Origin: Streptomyces sp. Je 1-369
GTDB lineage: Bacteria; Actinomycetota; Actinomycetes; Streptomycetales; Streptomycetaceae
Assembly (NCBI RefSeq): GCF_026810505.1
Contig: NZ_CP101750.1
Coordinates: 6,257,501-6,321,500 of the forward strand
DNA: 64,000 nt
Direction of reading: 5' to 3'
Shown here one piece after another: positions 36,015 through 44,815 of this stretch. The notes under the pieces are model-generated. The model saw only the letters and a list, made by a program, of their open reading frames with translations. It searched no databases and was not told the origin of the DNA. The position numbers were made by a program, and so were the translations under genes. Within the stretch, counting starts at the first letter, position 1; every line of letters begins with the position of its first letter.

Positions 36015-36265
36015 GAGTGCTGTCCCGCAGCCGTCGCGGTCACGTGCACGATTTCGCCGGGGCGTGGAGTCCTGACGAACTCGGCTGCGCAGTCCCATTC
36101 CCGGCCCCCCGACGGGCTCCTGAGTTGGTAACGGCCGCCGACGCGGTCCATCACCACGCCCAGCCGCTTGCGCGCTTCATCGATGACCAGGGTGCCGATC
36201 CCGTACTGCCTCACGTCGTGAGGCGCAGTTCCCGCGCTGGTGGGCCGCTGCGTATCTTCGGTCAT
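36011..36265 (-). CDS. Small accessory protein coupled to DUF7848 gene, function unknown
   Basis: An 84-residue protein, MTEDTQRPTSAGTAPHDVRQ then a beta-rich domain (YGIGTLVIDEARKRLGVVMD, GRYQLRSPSGGREWDC, PGEIVHVTA). It looks like a small SH3-like barrel but I recognise no named family. It is the upstream partner of the DUF7848 gene, with 4-bp overlap, and divergent from the XRE regulator at 36445, a common trio in Streptomyces accessory DNA. Confidence 0.75.
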   Translation of the reverse strand: MTEDTQRPTSAGTAPHDVRQYGIGTLVIDEARKRLGVVMDRVGGRYQLRSPSGGREWDCAAEFVRTPRPGEIVHVTATAAGQHS

Positions 36266-36444
36266 GTCGCCTGCTCTCTCAGGTGGCCGTGCCCCCGGAC
36301 GTTCGCGCGTCGCGGAGGTCTCTGTTGCCCCCAACCGTGGCCGCGTCACAACGGACAGCGCGATGACGGCAGGGGCGTCAAAGGGGTGGCGCAGGGGGCG
36401 TCATTTCGGTGTCATTACCGACGTGACGGGGTTACCGTGATCGC

Positions 36445-37215
36445 ATGACCACACCGAACAGCACCCTCCGGGCAGTCCGTATGGGGCTGCTCTTGTCTCA
36501 GGACGAGTTCGCGCGTGCCATCCGTGAGGCCGGCACGCGGGCCGGCCAGCGCAACGACGCGTCCAAGCGGCTCGTTCAGCGCTGGGAGGCGGGCATCATC
36601 GCTGCCCCCCGCCCCCTCTACGCTCGCGCTCTGGAAGCCGTGACAGGCCTACCCGTCGAGGCGCTCGGATTCGCGGCCGCGCCCATGGCGCGCGTCTCCG
36701 AGGACGGTCGGGGTGGGCACGACCTCAAAGACTCTTCCGTCGGCATTCCGGAGGCGAACGGGACGCCGACCCCCCAGGCGGCGCCCCGGGGAAACTACTC
36801 CGGCGTGTGGCTGTCGACGTACGAGTTCGTATCGAGCGGCCGGAACAACGAGGTCTTCACCGGCAAGCACTTCGTGGTGCTGCTTCAGCACGGCAACCGA
36901 CTGACGGCGCGCAGCCTGCCGAACGCATCGCTCAACCCGGACAGCCCTCTGACGCTGGACCTCCAGATCGACGGCAGCGCGGTCACCGGCACATGGACGG
37001 AGCAGACGGCGTCCGATGGTTACTACAGGGGAGCCCGTTACTTCGGTGCGCTTCAGATGCTGGTAGATCCGACGGGGCGCCGGATGTCCGGCAAGTGGTG
37101 TGGCTTCGGCAAAGAATTCGACGTGAACACGGGCCCATGGGAGCTGCGCCTCATGGACTCGTCGACCAGCAAGGCGACCTTGGCTGCGTATGACCGCGCG
37201 CCGGACGCGTCCTGA
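36445..37215 (+). CDS. XRE-type HTH regulator with C-terminal beta-rich sensor domain
   Basis: A 256-residue protein. Residues 5-75 form a Cro/CI-like helix-turn-helix (MGLLLSQDEFARAIREAG, KRLVQRWEAG). A disordered linker follows to about 115. Residues 116-236 form a beta-rich domain with GNYSGVWLSTYEF, KHFVVLLQHGNRLTARSLP, VTGTWTEQTASDGYYRG and MSGKWCGFGKEFDVNTGPWEL, reminiscent of a lipocalin/avidin-type small barrel. This is resemblance only. It probably senses a ligand and controls itself and the divergent DUF7848 pair. It is followed directly by an integrase remnant, which suggests arrival on a mobile element. Confidence 0.88.
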   Translation: MTTPNSTLRAVRMGLLLSQDEFARAIREAGTRAGQRNDASKRLVQRWEAGIIAAPRPLYARALEAVTGLPVEALGFAAAPMARVSEDGRGGHDLKDSSVGIPEANGTPTPQAAPRGNYSGVWLSTYEFVSSGRNNEVFTGKHFVVLLQHGNRLTARSLPNASLNPDSPLTLDLQIDGSAVTGTWTEQTASDGYYRGARYFGALQMLVDPTGRRMSGKWCGFGKEFDVNTGPWELRLMDSSTSKATLAAYDRAPDAS

Positions 37216-37286
37216 CGACTCACCCCATCACCCGGAATTCCGCCCGGGGACCGCTTCCAGGGCCGCCCGGACCGGATCGCTAGGGG

Positions 37287-37370
37287 CAAGACGGTATGCA
37301 CGCTCTCAGGCATCACTTCGCCTCAGTGCTGCTCGACGTGGGGGAAACCATCAAGACCCTGTCCGAGTAG
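37287..37370 (+). pseudogene. Tyrosine recombinase (integrase) C-terminal remnant
   Basis: In one frame this reads QDGMHALRHHFASVLLDVG then ETIKTLSE and stop. HALRHHFAS with a following LL(D)xGExIKxLSE is the catalytic HxxR box of phage/ICE tyrosine recombinases, normally continued by YLGH and the nucleophile Tyr. Here TAG stands where the Tyr codon of YLGH should be, followed in frame by LGRDD, and a TAG at 37281 blocks the frame upstream. Everything before the box is gone. A dead scar of an integrated element. Confidence 0.8.
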
Positions 37371-37388
37371 CTCGGACGGGACGACCGC

Positions 37389-38276
37389 TCAGAACCCGAA
37401 GTCCTGCGTCCACCACGGGCCGCCCGGCGCGAAGTGCGCTCCGACGCCGAGGGTCTTGTAGTCGCAGTTGAGGATGTTGGCGCGGTGGCCCGCGCTGTTC
37501 ATCCAGGCGTCCATCACCGACTGCGCGTTGGCCTGGCCGCGGGCGATGTTCTCGCCGCCCAGGTCCGATATCCCGGCCTTCTCCGCGCGGTCCCACGGCG
37601 TCGCGCCGTCCGGGTCGGTGTGGTCGAAGAAGTCGCGCTCGGCCATGTCGGAGCTGAAGTCGCCGGCCAGTGCGGCGAGGCGGTCGTCGGCCCGGACCGG
37701 GCGGCAGCCCGCCTTGGCCCGCTCCTGGTTGACGAGGGTGAGGACCGCGGCCTCGGCCGTGCTCTCGTCGGACGACGACTCGGAGCGGCCCGGCGGGGGA
37801 GTCTTGGGTTTCTGCTCGGGCTTGTGGGACGGAGCGGGCTTCGGCTTGCCGCTCTTGTCGGCGTCCCGCTCGGGAGCGGGGGAGGACGGCTTCTCGGACG
37901 GGGTCCTGGACGGCTTCCGCTCGGCCTTGGAGGGGGTGGGACTCGGCGCCTCGGAGCGGCCGGTGCCGCGGCTCGGCGACGGTTCGCCGCGGCCGGCGTC
38001 GGCGCTCTTGCCGCCCTGGGCCTCCACCTCGGTGGGGACGGCCGCGGAGCGTACCTCGCCGGGGTCGTCACCGCTGCCGAGGCGGTAGCCGTCGCTGCCG
38101 GGGAGTACACCCGCGGCGACCGCGACGGCGCCCATCGCGACGGCGGCGGAGACACCGAGCAGACCCGTGCGGACGGGGGTGTAGGCGCGGCCCCTGCGGC
38201 GGTGCGACACCGTCCCCGGGTGGTCCTCAGGGGTGGCGGCGGCCTGTCCAGCGCCGGAGCGTCGGTGGCGTCCCAT
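37389..38276 (-). CDS. Secreted/membrane CAP-domain (SCP/PR-1-like) protein
   Basis: A 295-residue protein. A basic N-terminus with RRRGR is followed by a hydrophobic segment (about 37-58), then a ~105-residue Pro/Ser/Lys-rich wall-spanning linker, then a CAP domain (about 170-295). CAP residues visible: FFDHTDPDG, the GGENIARG motif and SAGHRANILN, with two Cys (GCRPV, NCDYK). Bacterial CAP proteins are extracellular and some are nucleases or lipid binders; the activity is unknown. ATG 38276 (MGRHRR) is chosen; a GTG at 38312 would add 12 residues. Confidence 0.92.
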   Translation of the reverse strand: MGRHRRSGAGQAAATPEDHPGTVSHRRRGRAYTPVRTGLLGVSAAVAMGAVAVAAGVLPGSDGYRLGSGDDPGEVRSAAVPTEVEAQGGKSADAGRGEPSPSRGTGRSEAPSPTPSKAERKPSRTPSEKPSSPAPERDADKSGKPKPAPSHKPEQKPKTPPPGRSESSSDESTAEAAVLTLVNQERAKAGCRPVRADDRLAALAGDFSSDMAERDFFDHTDPDGATPWDRAEKAGISDLGGENIARGQANAQSVMDAWMNSAGHRANILNCDYKTLGVGAHFAPGGPWWTQDFGF

Positions 38277-38404
38277 CTCCTGGCCTTTCGTCCTAAGATC
38301 AACGTGACTCACCCATATGAGTGAGGCTCATCGATTCGCGACTGTACGCGATGGCGCATGGGGACGAAGTGCTCACAGTGCAATTGGCCGGTTAGCGTGC
38401 ACCC

Positions 38405-38686
38405 ATGAACGAAGACGTACGACTCACCGCCTGGGTGCGCGGACGCGTGCAGGCCGTGGGATTCCGCTGGTTCACGCGGGCCAAGGCCCTGGAGATCGGC
38501 GGGCTGAGTGGTTTTGCTCTCAATCTGGAGGACGGCCGCGTACAAGTCGTCGCCGAAGGACCCCGGAGCGGCTGCCAGACACTGCTCGACTGGCTCCGGG
38601 ACGGCGACACACCCGGCCGTGTCGACGGAGTCACCGAGATCTGGGACACACCGCGTGGCATATACGAGACCTTCGCCATTCGCTGA
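38405..38686 (+). CDS. acyP: Acylphosphatase
   Basis: A 93-residue acylphosphatase hydrolysing carboxyl-phosphate bonds. The signature [18 protein letters not shown] holds the phosphate-binding loop and catalytic Arg, and [20 protein letters not shown] carries the catalytic Asn. Full length. CTGCC-TGA-GGCAG followed by AAAAA (38750-38767) downstream could be a weak terminator. Confidence 0.96.
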   Translation: MNEDVRLTAWVRGRVQAVGFRWFTRAKALEIGGLSGFALNLEDGRVQVVAEGPRSGCQTLLDWLRDGDTPGRVDGVTEIWDTPRGIYETFAIR

Positions 38687-39088
38687 GCCTGACCCGGGCG
38701 AACGCGGTGAGGCGGGCGCGGCGCGGTGCCCGACGAGTGTCCCGGGCAACTGCCTGAGGCAGAAAAAGCCTGGTGGTTGCCAAGAACGGCTTGTCGTGGC
38801 AGGCTCCGCAAGTAAGGATGATCTCCACGCCCCCAGGGCCCCGAAGGAGTAGCAGCGCCGCCGGTTTCCAGGCCGCGCGCCCCCGGGTCGCCCGCCAATA
38901 CGGGGTGTGATCGTGTTGACCGTCAAACTTTTTGGTGAGACTCTGGAAGCCCCGCGCACCTTAGCTGTTTGGCATGTGAGAACGGCCAGCAAGACCCAGC
39001 GAAACAATGAGTGCCAAGCACCGCGGGTGCGATTCCCTCACGACCCACACCGCTTCGGTCGGTCACTCAGTGTGGAGGACCATCCATC
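38687..39088. other. 402-bp intergenic region with structured RNA potential
   Basis: No gene is supported. AGCCTG (38767-38772) can pair with CAGGCT (38800-38805), while TGCCA (38778-38782) can pair with TGGCA (38797-38801); the two pairings exclude each other. TTGACC at about 38916 is a -35-like hexamer in an AT-richer pocket. GGAGG near 39074 is the ribosome site of the next gene. Confidence 0.45.
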
Positions 39089-39292
39089 ATGGCAAAGGCG
39101 CTTCTCGGTTACGTCGGCGGCAGCGACCCGCGACTCCTCGCCGAGATGCGACGGCTCCAGCAACGCGTCCAGGATCTCGAATCCGAGCTCGGCCGAATCC
39201 AGGCCGAGAACGACGCGCTCGCGGCTGCCGCTTCTCACGAATCGCTCCTGGAGAGCATCGACGTACCCCAGGCGGAGCCTGCGCTCACCTGA
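39089..39292 (+). CDS. Small coiled-coil protein upstream of smc, function unknown
   Basis: A 67-residue protein, MAKALLGYVGGSDPRLLAEM then a clear coiled coil (RRLQQRVQDLESELGRIQAE, heptads with Leu/Val), ending in an acidic tail. Ribosome site GGAGG lies ten bases before the ATG. It is a conserved Streptomyces small gene between acyP and smc. Partner unknown; the helix suggests dimerisation. Confidence 0.85.
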   Translation: MAKALLGYVGGSDPRLLAEMRRLQQRVQDLESELGRIQAENDALAAAASHESLLESIDVPQAEPALT

Positions 39293-39526
39293 CCCCTATC
39301 CGATCACTCACATCAGGGCCTTGAGCAGTTGAGCAACAAGCGCCCGTAGTACCCAACAAGTGGTCAGGCTGTCAGTGTCAGCCGCTTGTCTTCAGGTATG
39401 CAAGATATGCAAGGGACGCTTCGGCGTCCCTTCTTTCTTGCCTCCTCATACGCTGCTTCCTTTACCGTCTGATGTGCCCTGCACCTTCATCGGTGAAACG
39501 GTCAGTGAAAGGTAGAGTCCGACGGC

Positions 39527-42500
39527 GTGCATCTCAAGGCCCTGACCCTGCGCGGCTTCAAGTCCTTCGCGTCGGCGACGACACTGAAGTTCGAACCGGG
39601 CATCACCTGCGTCGTCGGACCCAACGGCTCCGGCAAGTCCAACGTCGTGGACGCGCTGAGCTGGGTCATGGGCGAACAGGGCGCCAAATCCCTGCGCGGC
39701 GGCAAGATGGAGGACGTCATCTTCGCCGGCACCACCGGGCGGCCCCCGCTCGGCCGCGCCGAGGTCTCCCTCACCATCGACAACTCCGACGGCGCGCTGC
39801 CCATCGAGTACGCCGAAGTCACCATCACGCGGATCATGTTCCGCAACGGCGGCAGCGAATACCAGATCAACGGCGACACCTGCCGCCTCCTCGACATCCA
39901 GGAACTGCTCTCCGACTCCGGCATCGGCCGCGAGATGCACGTCATCGTCGGACAGGGACAGCTCGACGGAGTGCTGCACGCCGACCCGATGGGACGCCGC
40001 GCGTTCATCGAGGAGGCCGCGGGCGTCCTCAAGCACCGCAAGCGCAAAGAGAAGGCCCTGCGCAAGCTCGACGCGATGCAGGCCAACCTCGCCCGCGTCC
40101 AGGACCTCACCGACGAACTGCGCCGCCAGCTCAAGCCCCTCGGCCGGCAGGCCGCCGTCGCCCGCAGAGCCGCCGTCATCCAGGCCGACCTGCGCGACGC
40201 CCGCCTGCGCCTGCTCGCCGACGACCTCGTCCGCATGCGCGACGCACTGAACGCCGAGGTCGCCGACGAAGCCGCCCTCAAGGAGCGCAAGGAGAGCGCA
40301 GAGGCCGAGCTGAAGGCCGCCCTGCACCGCGAGGCCCAGCTCGAAGAAGAGGTACGCCGCCTCACGCCGCGGCTGCAACGCGCCCAGCAGACCTGGTACG
40401 AGCTGTCGCAGCTGGCCGAACGGGTGCGCGGCACCGTCTCGCTCGCCGACGCCCGGGTCAAGAGCGCCACCGCCGCACCGCCCGAGGAGCGGCGCGGCCG
40501 CGACCCCGAGGACATGGAGCGCGAGGCCGCCCGCATCCGTGAACAGGAGGCCGAGCTCGAAGCCGCCCTCGAGGCCGCCGAACACGCCCTGGACGACACC
40601 GTCGCCCACCGCGCCGACCTCGAACAGCAGCTGGCCGTCGAGGAGCGCAGGCTCAAGGACGTGGCACGGGCCATCGCCGACCGGCGCGAAGGGCTCGCCC
40701 GGCTGCACGGGCAGGTCAACGCGGCCCGGTCGCGGGCGGCGTCCGCACAGGACGAGATCGACCGGCTCGCCGTCGCACGCGACGAGGCCGCGGAGCGCGC
40801 GGTCGTGGCGCAGGAGGCGTACGAGCGGCTGAAGGCCGAGGTCGACGGGCTCGACGCGGACGACGCCGAGCTCGGCGAGCGGCACGACGCGGCGAAGCGG
40901 GAGCTCGCCGCCGCCGATGCCGCGCTCACCGCGGCCCGGGAGGCCGCCACCGCCGCCGAGCGGAAACGGGCCGCGGTCGCCGCCCGCCGTGAGGCGCTCG
41001 CGCTCGGCCTGCGGCGCAAGGACGGCACGGGCGCGCTGCTCGCCGCCAAGGATCAGCTCACCGGACTGCTCGGCCCGGCAGCGGGACTGCTCACCGTCGC
41101 CCCCGGCCACGAGGTCGCCGTCGCCGCCGCACTCGGCGCCGCGGCCGACGCCGTCGCCGTCAGCGGCCCCAGCACGGCCGCCGAGGCCATCCGCCTGCTG
41201 CGCAAGCAGGACGCGGGACGTGCGGCGCTGCTGCTCGGCGGCGCCCCCGACGACGTACCGCAGGAACGTCCCGGCGGGCCGCCGTACGTGGCCGACCTCG
41301 TGCGGGGGCCCGACGAGCTGATGCCCGGGGTGCGGCGGCTGCTGCGCGGGATCGTCGCCGTCGGCACGCTGGAGGACGCCGAGGACCTGGTCTACGCGCA
41401 CCCCGGACTGACCGCCGTCACCGCCGAAGGGGACCTGCTCGGGGCGCACTTCGCGCAGGGCGGGTCCGCGGGGGCGCCGAGCCTGCTCGAAGTGCAGGCG
41501 TCCGTCGACGAAGCCGCCGAGGAGCTGGAACAACTCGGCGTGCGGTGCGAGGAGTTGGCGCGGTCCCAGGAGCGTGCGGGGGAGCGGCGCGAGGAGTGCG
41601 CCGCGCTCGTCGAGGAGCTGGGGGAGCGGCGCAGGGCCGCCGACCGGGAGAAGTCCTCGGTGGCGCAGCAGCTGGGAGCGCTCGCCGGGCAGGCGCGGGG
41701 CGCCGTGGGCGAGGCCGAGCGCAGCACCGCCGCCGCGTCGAAGGCGCAGGACGCCCTGGACAGGGCGGTCGAGGAGGCCGAGGAGCTCGCCGAGCGGCTC
41801 GCCGTCGCCGAGGAGGCGTCCCAGGGCGGCGAGGACGAGGAGCCGGACACCTCCGTGCGCGACCGGCTCGCCGCCGACGGGGCCAACGCACGGCAGACCG
41901 AGATGGAGGCCAGGCTCCAGGCGCGTACGCACGAGGAGCGGGTGAAGGCGCTCGCAGGACGTGCCGACTCCCTGGACCGGGCCGCCCGCGCCGAACGCGA
42001 GGCACGCGCGCGTGCCGAGCAGCGCAAGGCGCGGCTGCGCCACGAGGCGGCGGTCGCCGAGGCCGTCGCGTCCGGCGGGCGTCAGCTGCTCGCGCACGTC
42101 GAGGTCTCCCTCGTACGGGCCGACGACGAGCGCACCGCGGCCGAGCGAGCCAAGGAGGTGCGGGAGCGGGAGCTGCTCGCCGCGCGGGGCCGGGGCCGCG
42201 ATCTCAAGGCCGAGCTCGACAAATTGACTGATTCAGTTCACCGGGGCGAGGTACTAGGAGCCGAGAAGAGGCTGCGGATCGAGCAGCTGGAGACCAAGGC
42301 ACTGGAGGAGCTCGGTGTGGAGCCGGCGGGACTCGTGGCCGACTACGGCCCCGATCAGCCCGTGCCGCCCTCGCCCGCCGCCGAGGGCGAGGAGCTGCCC
42401 GACGACCCGAGCCACCCGCGCAACCTGCCGGTGCCGTTCGTCCGGGGAGAGCAGGAGAAGCGGCTCAGGTCCGCCGAACGGGCGTATCAGCAGCTCGGGA

Positions 42501-43087
42501 AGGTGAACCCGCTGGCCCTTGAGGAGTTCGCGGCGCTGGAAGAGCGCCACAAGTTCCTCAGCGAGCAGCTCGAAGACCTGAAGAAGACGCGGAGCGACCT
42601 CCTCCAGGTGGTGAAGGAGGTCGACGAACGCGTCGAGCAGGTCTTCACCGAGGCCTACTACGACACGGCCCGGGAGTTCGAGGGCGTCTTCTCGCGGCTG
42701 TTCCCCGGCGGTGAGGGACGGCTGATCCTGACGGACCCCGACAACATGCTCGCCACCGGCGTGGACGTCGAGGCGCGGCCGCCCGGCAAGAAGGTCAAGA
42801 GGCTCTCGCTGCTCTCCGGCGGCGAGCGGTCGCTGACGGCCGTCGCGCTGCTCGTCTCGATCTTCAAGGCGCGGCCCAGCCCGTTTTACGTGATGGACGA
42901 GGTCGAGGCGGCGCTCGACGACACCAACCTGCAGCGGCTCATCCGCATCATGCAGGAGCTGCAGGAGGCCTCGCAGCTCATCGTGATCACGCACCAGAAG
43001 CGCACGATGGAGGTCGCGGACGCGCTGTACGGCGTCTCGATGCAGGGCGACGGCGTCTCGAAGGTCATCAGCCAGCGGCTCCGCTAG
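39527..43087 (+). CDS. smc: Chromosome segregation protein SMC
   Basis: A 1186-residue SMC ATPase, the core of condensin with ScpA/ScpB. N-terminal Walker A GPNGSGKS at 31-38, and Q-loop region near DIQELLSDSGIGREMHVIVGQG. Long coiled coils flank a hinge near 500-680 (ALGAAADAVAV, GVRRLLRGIVAVGTLEDAEDLV). The C-terminal head has the signature LSGGERSLTAVALL and Walker B FYVMDEVEAALDD. The start is GTG 39527 (VHLKALTLRGFKSF), within a short AT-rich leader. In Streptomyces it condenses chromosomes during sporulation septation. Confidence 0.98.
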   Translation: MHLKALTLRGFKSFASATTLKFEPGITCVVGPNGSGKSNVVDALSWVMGEQGAKSLRGGKMEDVIFAGTTGRPPLGRAEVSLTIDNSDGALPIEYAEVTITRIMFRNGGSEYQINGDTCRLLDIQELLSDSGIGREMHVIVGQGQLDGVLHADPMGRRAFIEEAAGVLKHRKRKEKALRKLDAMQANLARVQDLTDELRRQLKPLGRQAAVARRAAVIQADLRDARLRLLADDLVRMRDALNAEVADEAALKERKESAEAELKAALHREAQLEEEVRRLTPRLQRAQQTWYELSQLAERVRGTVSLADARVKSATAAPPEERRGRDPEDMEREAARIREQEAELEAALEAAEHALDDTVAHRADLEQQLAVEERRLKDVARAIADRREGLARLHGQVNAARSRAASAQDEIDRLAVARDEAAERAVVAQEAYERLKAEVDGLDADDAELGERHDAAKRELAAADAALTAAREAATAAERKRAAVAARREALALGLRRKDGTGALLAAKDQLTGLLGPAAGLLTVAPGHEVAVAAALGAAADAVAVSGPSTAAEAIRLLRKQDAGRAALLLGGAPDDVPQERPGGPPYVADLVRGPDELMPGVRRLLRGIVAVGTLEDAEDLVYAHPGLTAVTAEGDLLGAHFAQGGSAGAPSLLEVQASVDEAAEELEQLGVRCEELARSQERAGERREECAALVEELGERRRAADREKSSVAQQLGALAGQARGAVGEAERSTAAASKAQDALDRAVEEAEELAERLAVAEEASQGGEDEEPDTSVRDRLAADGANARQTEMEARLQARTHEERVKALAGRADSLDRAARAEREARARAEQRKARLRHEAAVAEAVASGGRQLLAHVEVSLVRADDERTAAERAKEVRERELLAARGRGRDLKAELDKLTDSVHRGEVLGAEKRLRIEQLETKALEELGVEPAGLVADYGPDQPVPPSPAAEGEELPDDPSHPRNLPVPFVRGEQEKRLRSAERAYQQLGKVNPLALEEFAALEERHKFLSEQLEDLKKTRSDLLQVVKEVDERVEQVFTEAYYDTAREFEGVFSRLFPGGEGRLILTDPDNMLATGVDVEARPPGKKVKRLSLLSGGERSLTAVALLVSIFKARPSPFYVMDEVEAALDDTNLQRLIRIMQELQEASQLIVITHQKRTMEVADALYGVSMQGDGVSKVISQRLR

Positions 43088-43120
43088 GCGTTCCGGGCGT
43101 CTCACGCTCCCCCTTCACAA

Positions 43121-43269
43121 CTTCAAGGCTTGAACGCATGCGGCCCCAAAGTGCCCACAAATTCACGGCATCCGACCTATTGACTTCGAAACTTGAAGGC
43201 ATAGTCTCTGCAACGTTGCTTTTACCTTCAGGTGGTGGGCGGCGTGAAGTTGTGCGCCACTTGAAGGGC
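43121..43269 (+). promoter_or_regulatory. glcP promoter with repeated CTTGAA elements
   Basis: TTGACT (43180-43185), 16 bases, then TAGTCT (43202-43207) forms a plausible promoter. CTTGAA occurs at 43129-43134 (in the dyad TTCAAGGCTTGAA), at 43192-43197 (as ACTTGAAGGC inside the promoter spacer) and at 43260-43265 (as ACTTGAAGGGC). The spacing is about 63 and 68 bp. This pattern fits a repressor with several sites. Confidence 0.55.
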
Positions 43270-43314
43270 TCGCCCCCACCCCCGGCAACGCTGCCGGTGG
43301 CCCGAGGAGTACAC

Positions 43315-44739
43315 GTGACCAGCACATCGCAGGCGCCTCAGTCCGGAGCCAGAGAGGCCCACCCGGACCATCTCGGCCATGTCATCTTCATTACGGCAGC
43401 CGCCGCGATGGGTGGCTTCCTCTTCGGCTACGACAGTTCGGTGATCAATGGCGCGACCGTCGCCATCCAGCACCGTTTCGATGTCGACGCCAACATGCTC
43501 GGCTGGATCATCGCCACCGCGCTCCTCGGCTGCGCCGTCGGCGCCGCGGTGGCCGGACGCATCGCCGACCGCATCGGCCGCATCCGCTGCATGCAGATCG
43601 CCGCCGTCCTCTTCGCGGCCAGCGCCATCGGCTCGGCCCTGCCCTTCGCCGCCTGGGACCTCACGATGTGGCGCCTCATCGGCGGCATCGGCATCGGCAT
43701 GGCGTCCGTGATCGGCCCCGCATACATCGCCGAGGTCGCGCCGCCCGCCTACCGCGGCCGCCTCGCCTCGTTCCAGCAGGCCGCGATCGTCATCGGCATC
43801 GCCGTCTCCCAGCTGGTCAACTGGGGCATCCTGAACATGGCCGACGGCGACCAGCGCGGCAAGATCGGCGGGCTCGAGGCCTGGCAGTGGATGCTCGGCG
43901 TCATGGTCATCCCGGCGCTGCTCTACGGGCTGCTGTCCTTCATCATCCCGGAGTCGCCGCGCTTCCTGATCTCCGCGGGACGGCACTCCGAGGCCAAGAA
44001 GGTGCTCGGCGAGGTCGAGGGCACCTCCATCGACCTGGACGCGCGCGTCGACGAGATCGAGCGGGGCCTGCACCGCGAGCACAAGCCGTCCTTCAAGGAC
44101 CTGCTCGGCAAGGTCGGCTTCCTGCCGATCGTGTGGATCGGCATCGGGCTCTCGGTCTTCCAGCAGCTCGTCGGCATCAACGTGATCTTCTACTACTCGA
44201 ACCAGCTGTGGCAGTCGATCGGCAAGGACCCGAGCAGCTCGTTCCTGTACTCGTTCGAGACGTCGATCGTGAACATCATCGGTACGGTCATCGCGATGAT
44301 CTTCGTCGACCGCATCGGCCGCAAGCCCCTCGCCATCATCGGCTCCGCGGGCATGGCGGCGGCCCTCTTCACCATGGCGTGGGCGTTCTCGTACAAGACC
44401 GGCTCCGGTGACAATGTCTCGCTGCCGAACGCGCAGGGCCTGACCGCGATCATCGCCGCCAACGCCTTCGTGCTCTTCTTCGCCCTGTCCTGGGGTGTGG
44501 TCGTCTGGGTGCTGCTCGGCGAGATCTTCCCGAACCGGCTCCGCGCCGCCGCGCTCGGTGTGGCCGCCTCCGCGCAGTGGCTCGCCAACTTCGCGATCAC
44601 CAAGACGTTCCCGAGCATGTCCGAGTGGTCCCTGACCGGCTCGTACATCATCTACGGCGCGTTCGCCGCCATCTCGATCCCCTTCGTCATGAAGTTCGTC
44701 AAGGAGACGAAGGGCAAGGCCCTGGAGGAGATGGGCTAA
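43315..44739 (+). CDS. glcP: Glucose permease of the major facilitator sugar-porter family
   Basis: A 474-residue MFS sugar porter with 12 predicted membrane helices. Family signatures: GGFLFGYDSSVINGA in helix 1, GRIADRIGRIRCM, RLIGGIGIGMASVIGP...YIAEVAPPAYRGR, PESPRFL, QQLVGINVIFYYSNQLW and DRIGRKPLAIIG. It is very close to GlcP of S. coelicolor, the main glucose/H+ symporter. The GTG at 43315 has GAGGAG upstream. The promoter region contains repeated CTTGAA elements, consistent with sugar-regulated expression. Confidence 0.95.
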   Translation: MTSTSQAPQSGAREAHPDHLGHVIFITAAAAMGGFLFGYDSSVINGATVAIQHRFDVDANMLGWIIATALLGCAVGAAVAGRIADRIGRIRCMQIAAVLFAASAIGSALPFAAWDLTMWRLIGGIGIGMASVIGPAYIAEVAPPAYRGRLASFQQAAIVIGIAVSQLVNWGILNMADGDQRGKIGGLEAWQWMLGVMVIPALLYGLLSFIIPESPRFLISAGRHSEAKKVLGEVEGTSIDLDARVDEIERGLHREHKPSFKDLLGKVGFLPIVWIGIGLSVFQQLVGINVIFYYSNQLWQSIGKDPSSSFLYSFETSIVNIIGTVIAMIFVDRIGRKPLAIIGSAGMAAALFTMAWAFSYKTGSGDNVSLPNAQGLTAIIAANAFVLFFALSWGVVVWVLLGEIFPNRLRAAALGVAASAQWLANFAITKTFPSMSEWSLTGSYIIYGAFAAISIPFVMKFVKETKGKALEEMG

Positions 44740-44767
44740 CCCCCGCTGCCCCCTCCTCTTCAGGAAG

Positions 44768-44815
44768 CTGCCCCGGCCGAAGGACTCGTGCTCACGTGTC
44801 CTTCAGCCGGGGCAG
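44768..44815. terminator. Terminator shared by glcP and the convergent oxidoreductase gene
   Basis: Stem CTGCCCCGGC / GCCGGGGCAG, continued after one mismatch by GAAGGAC / GTCCTTC. The 3' arm and loop overlap the last codons and stop of the minus-strand gene. Confidence 0.85.
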
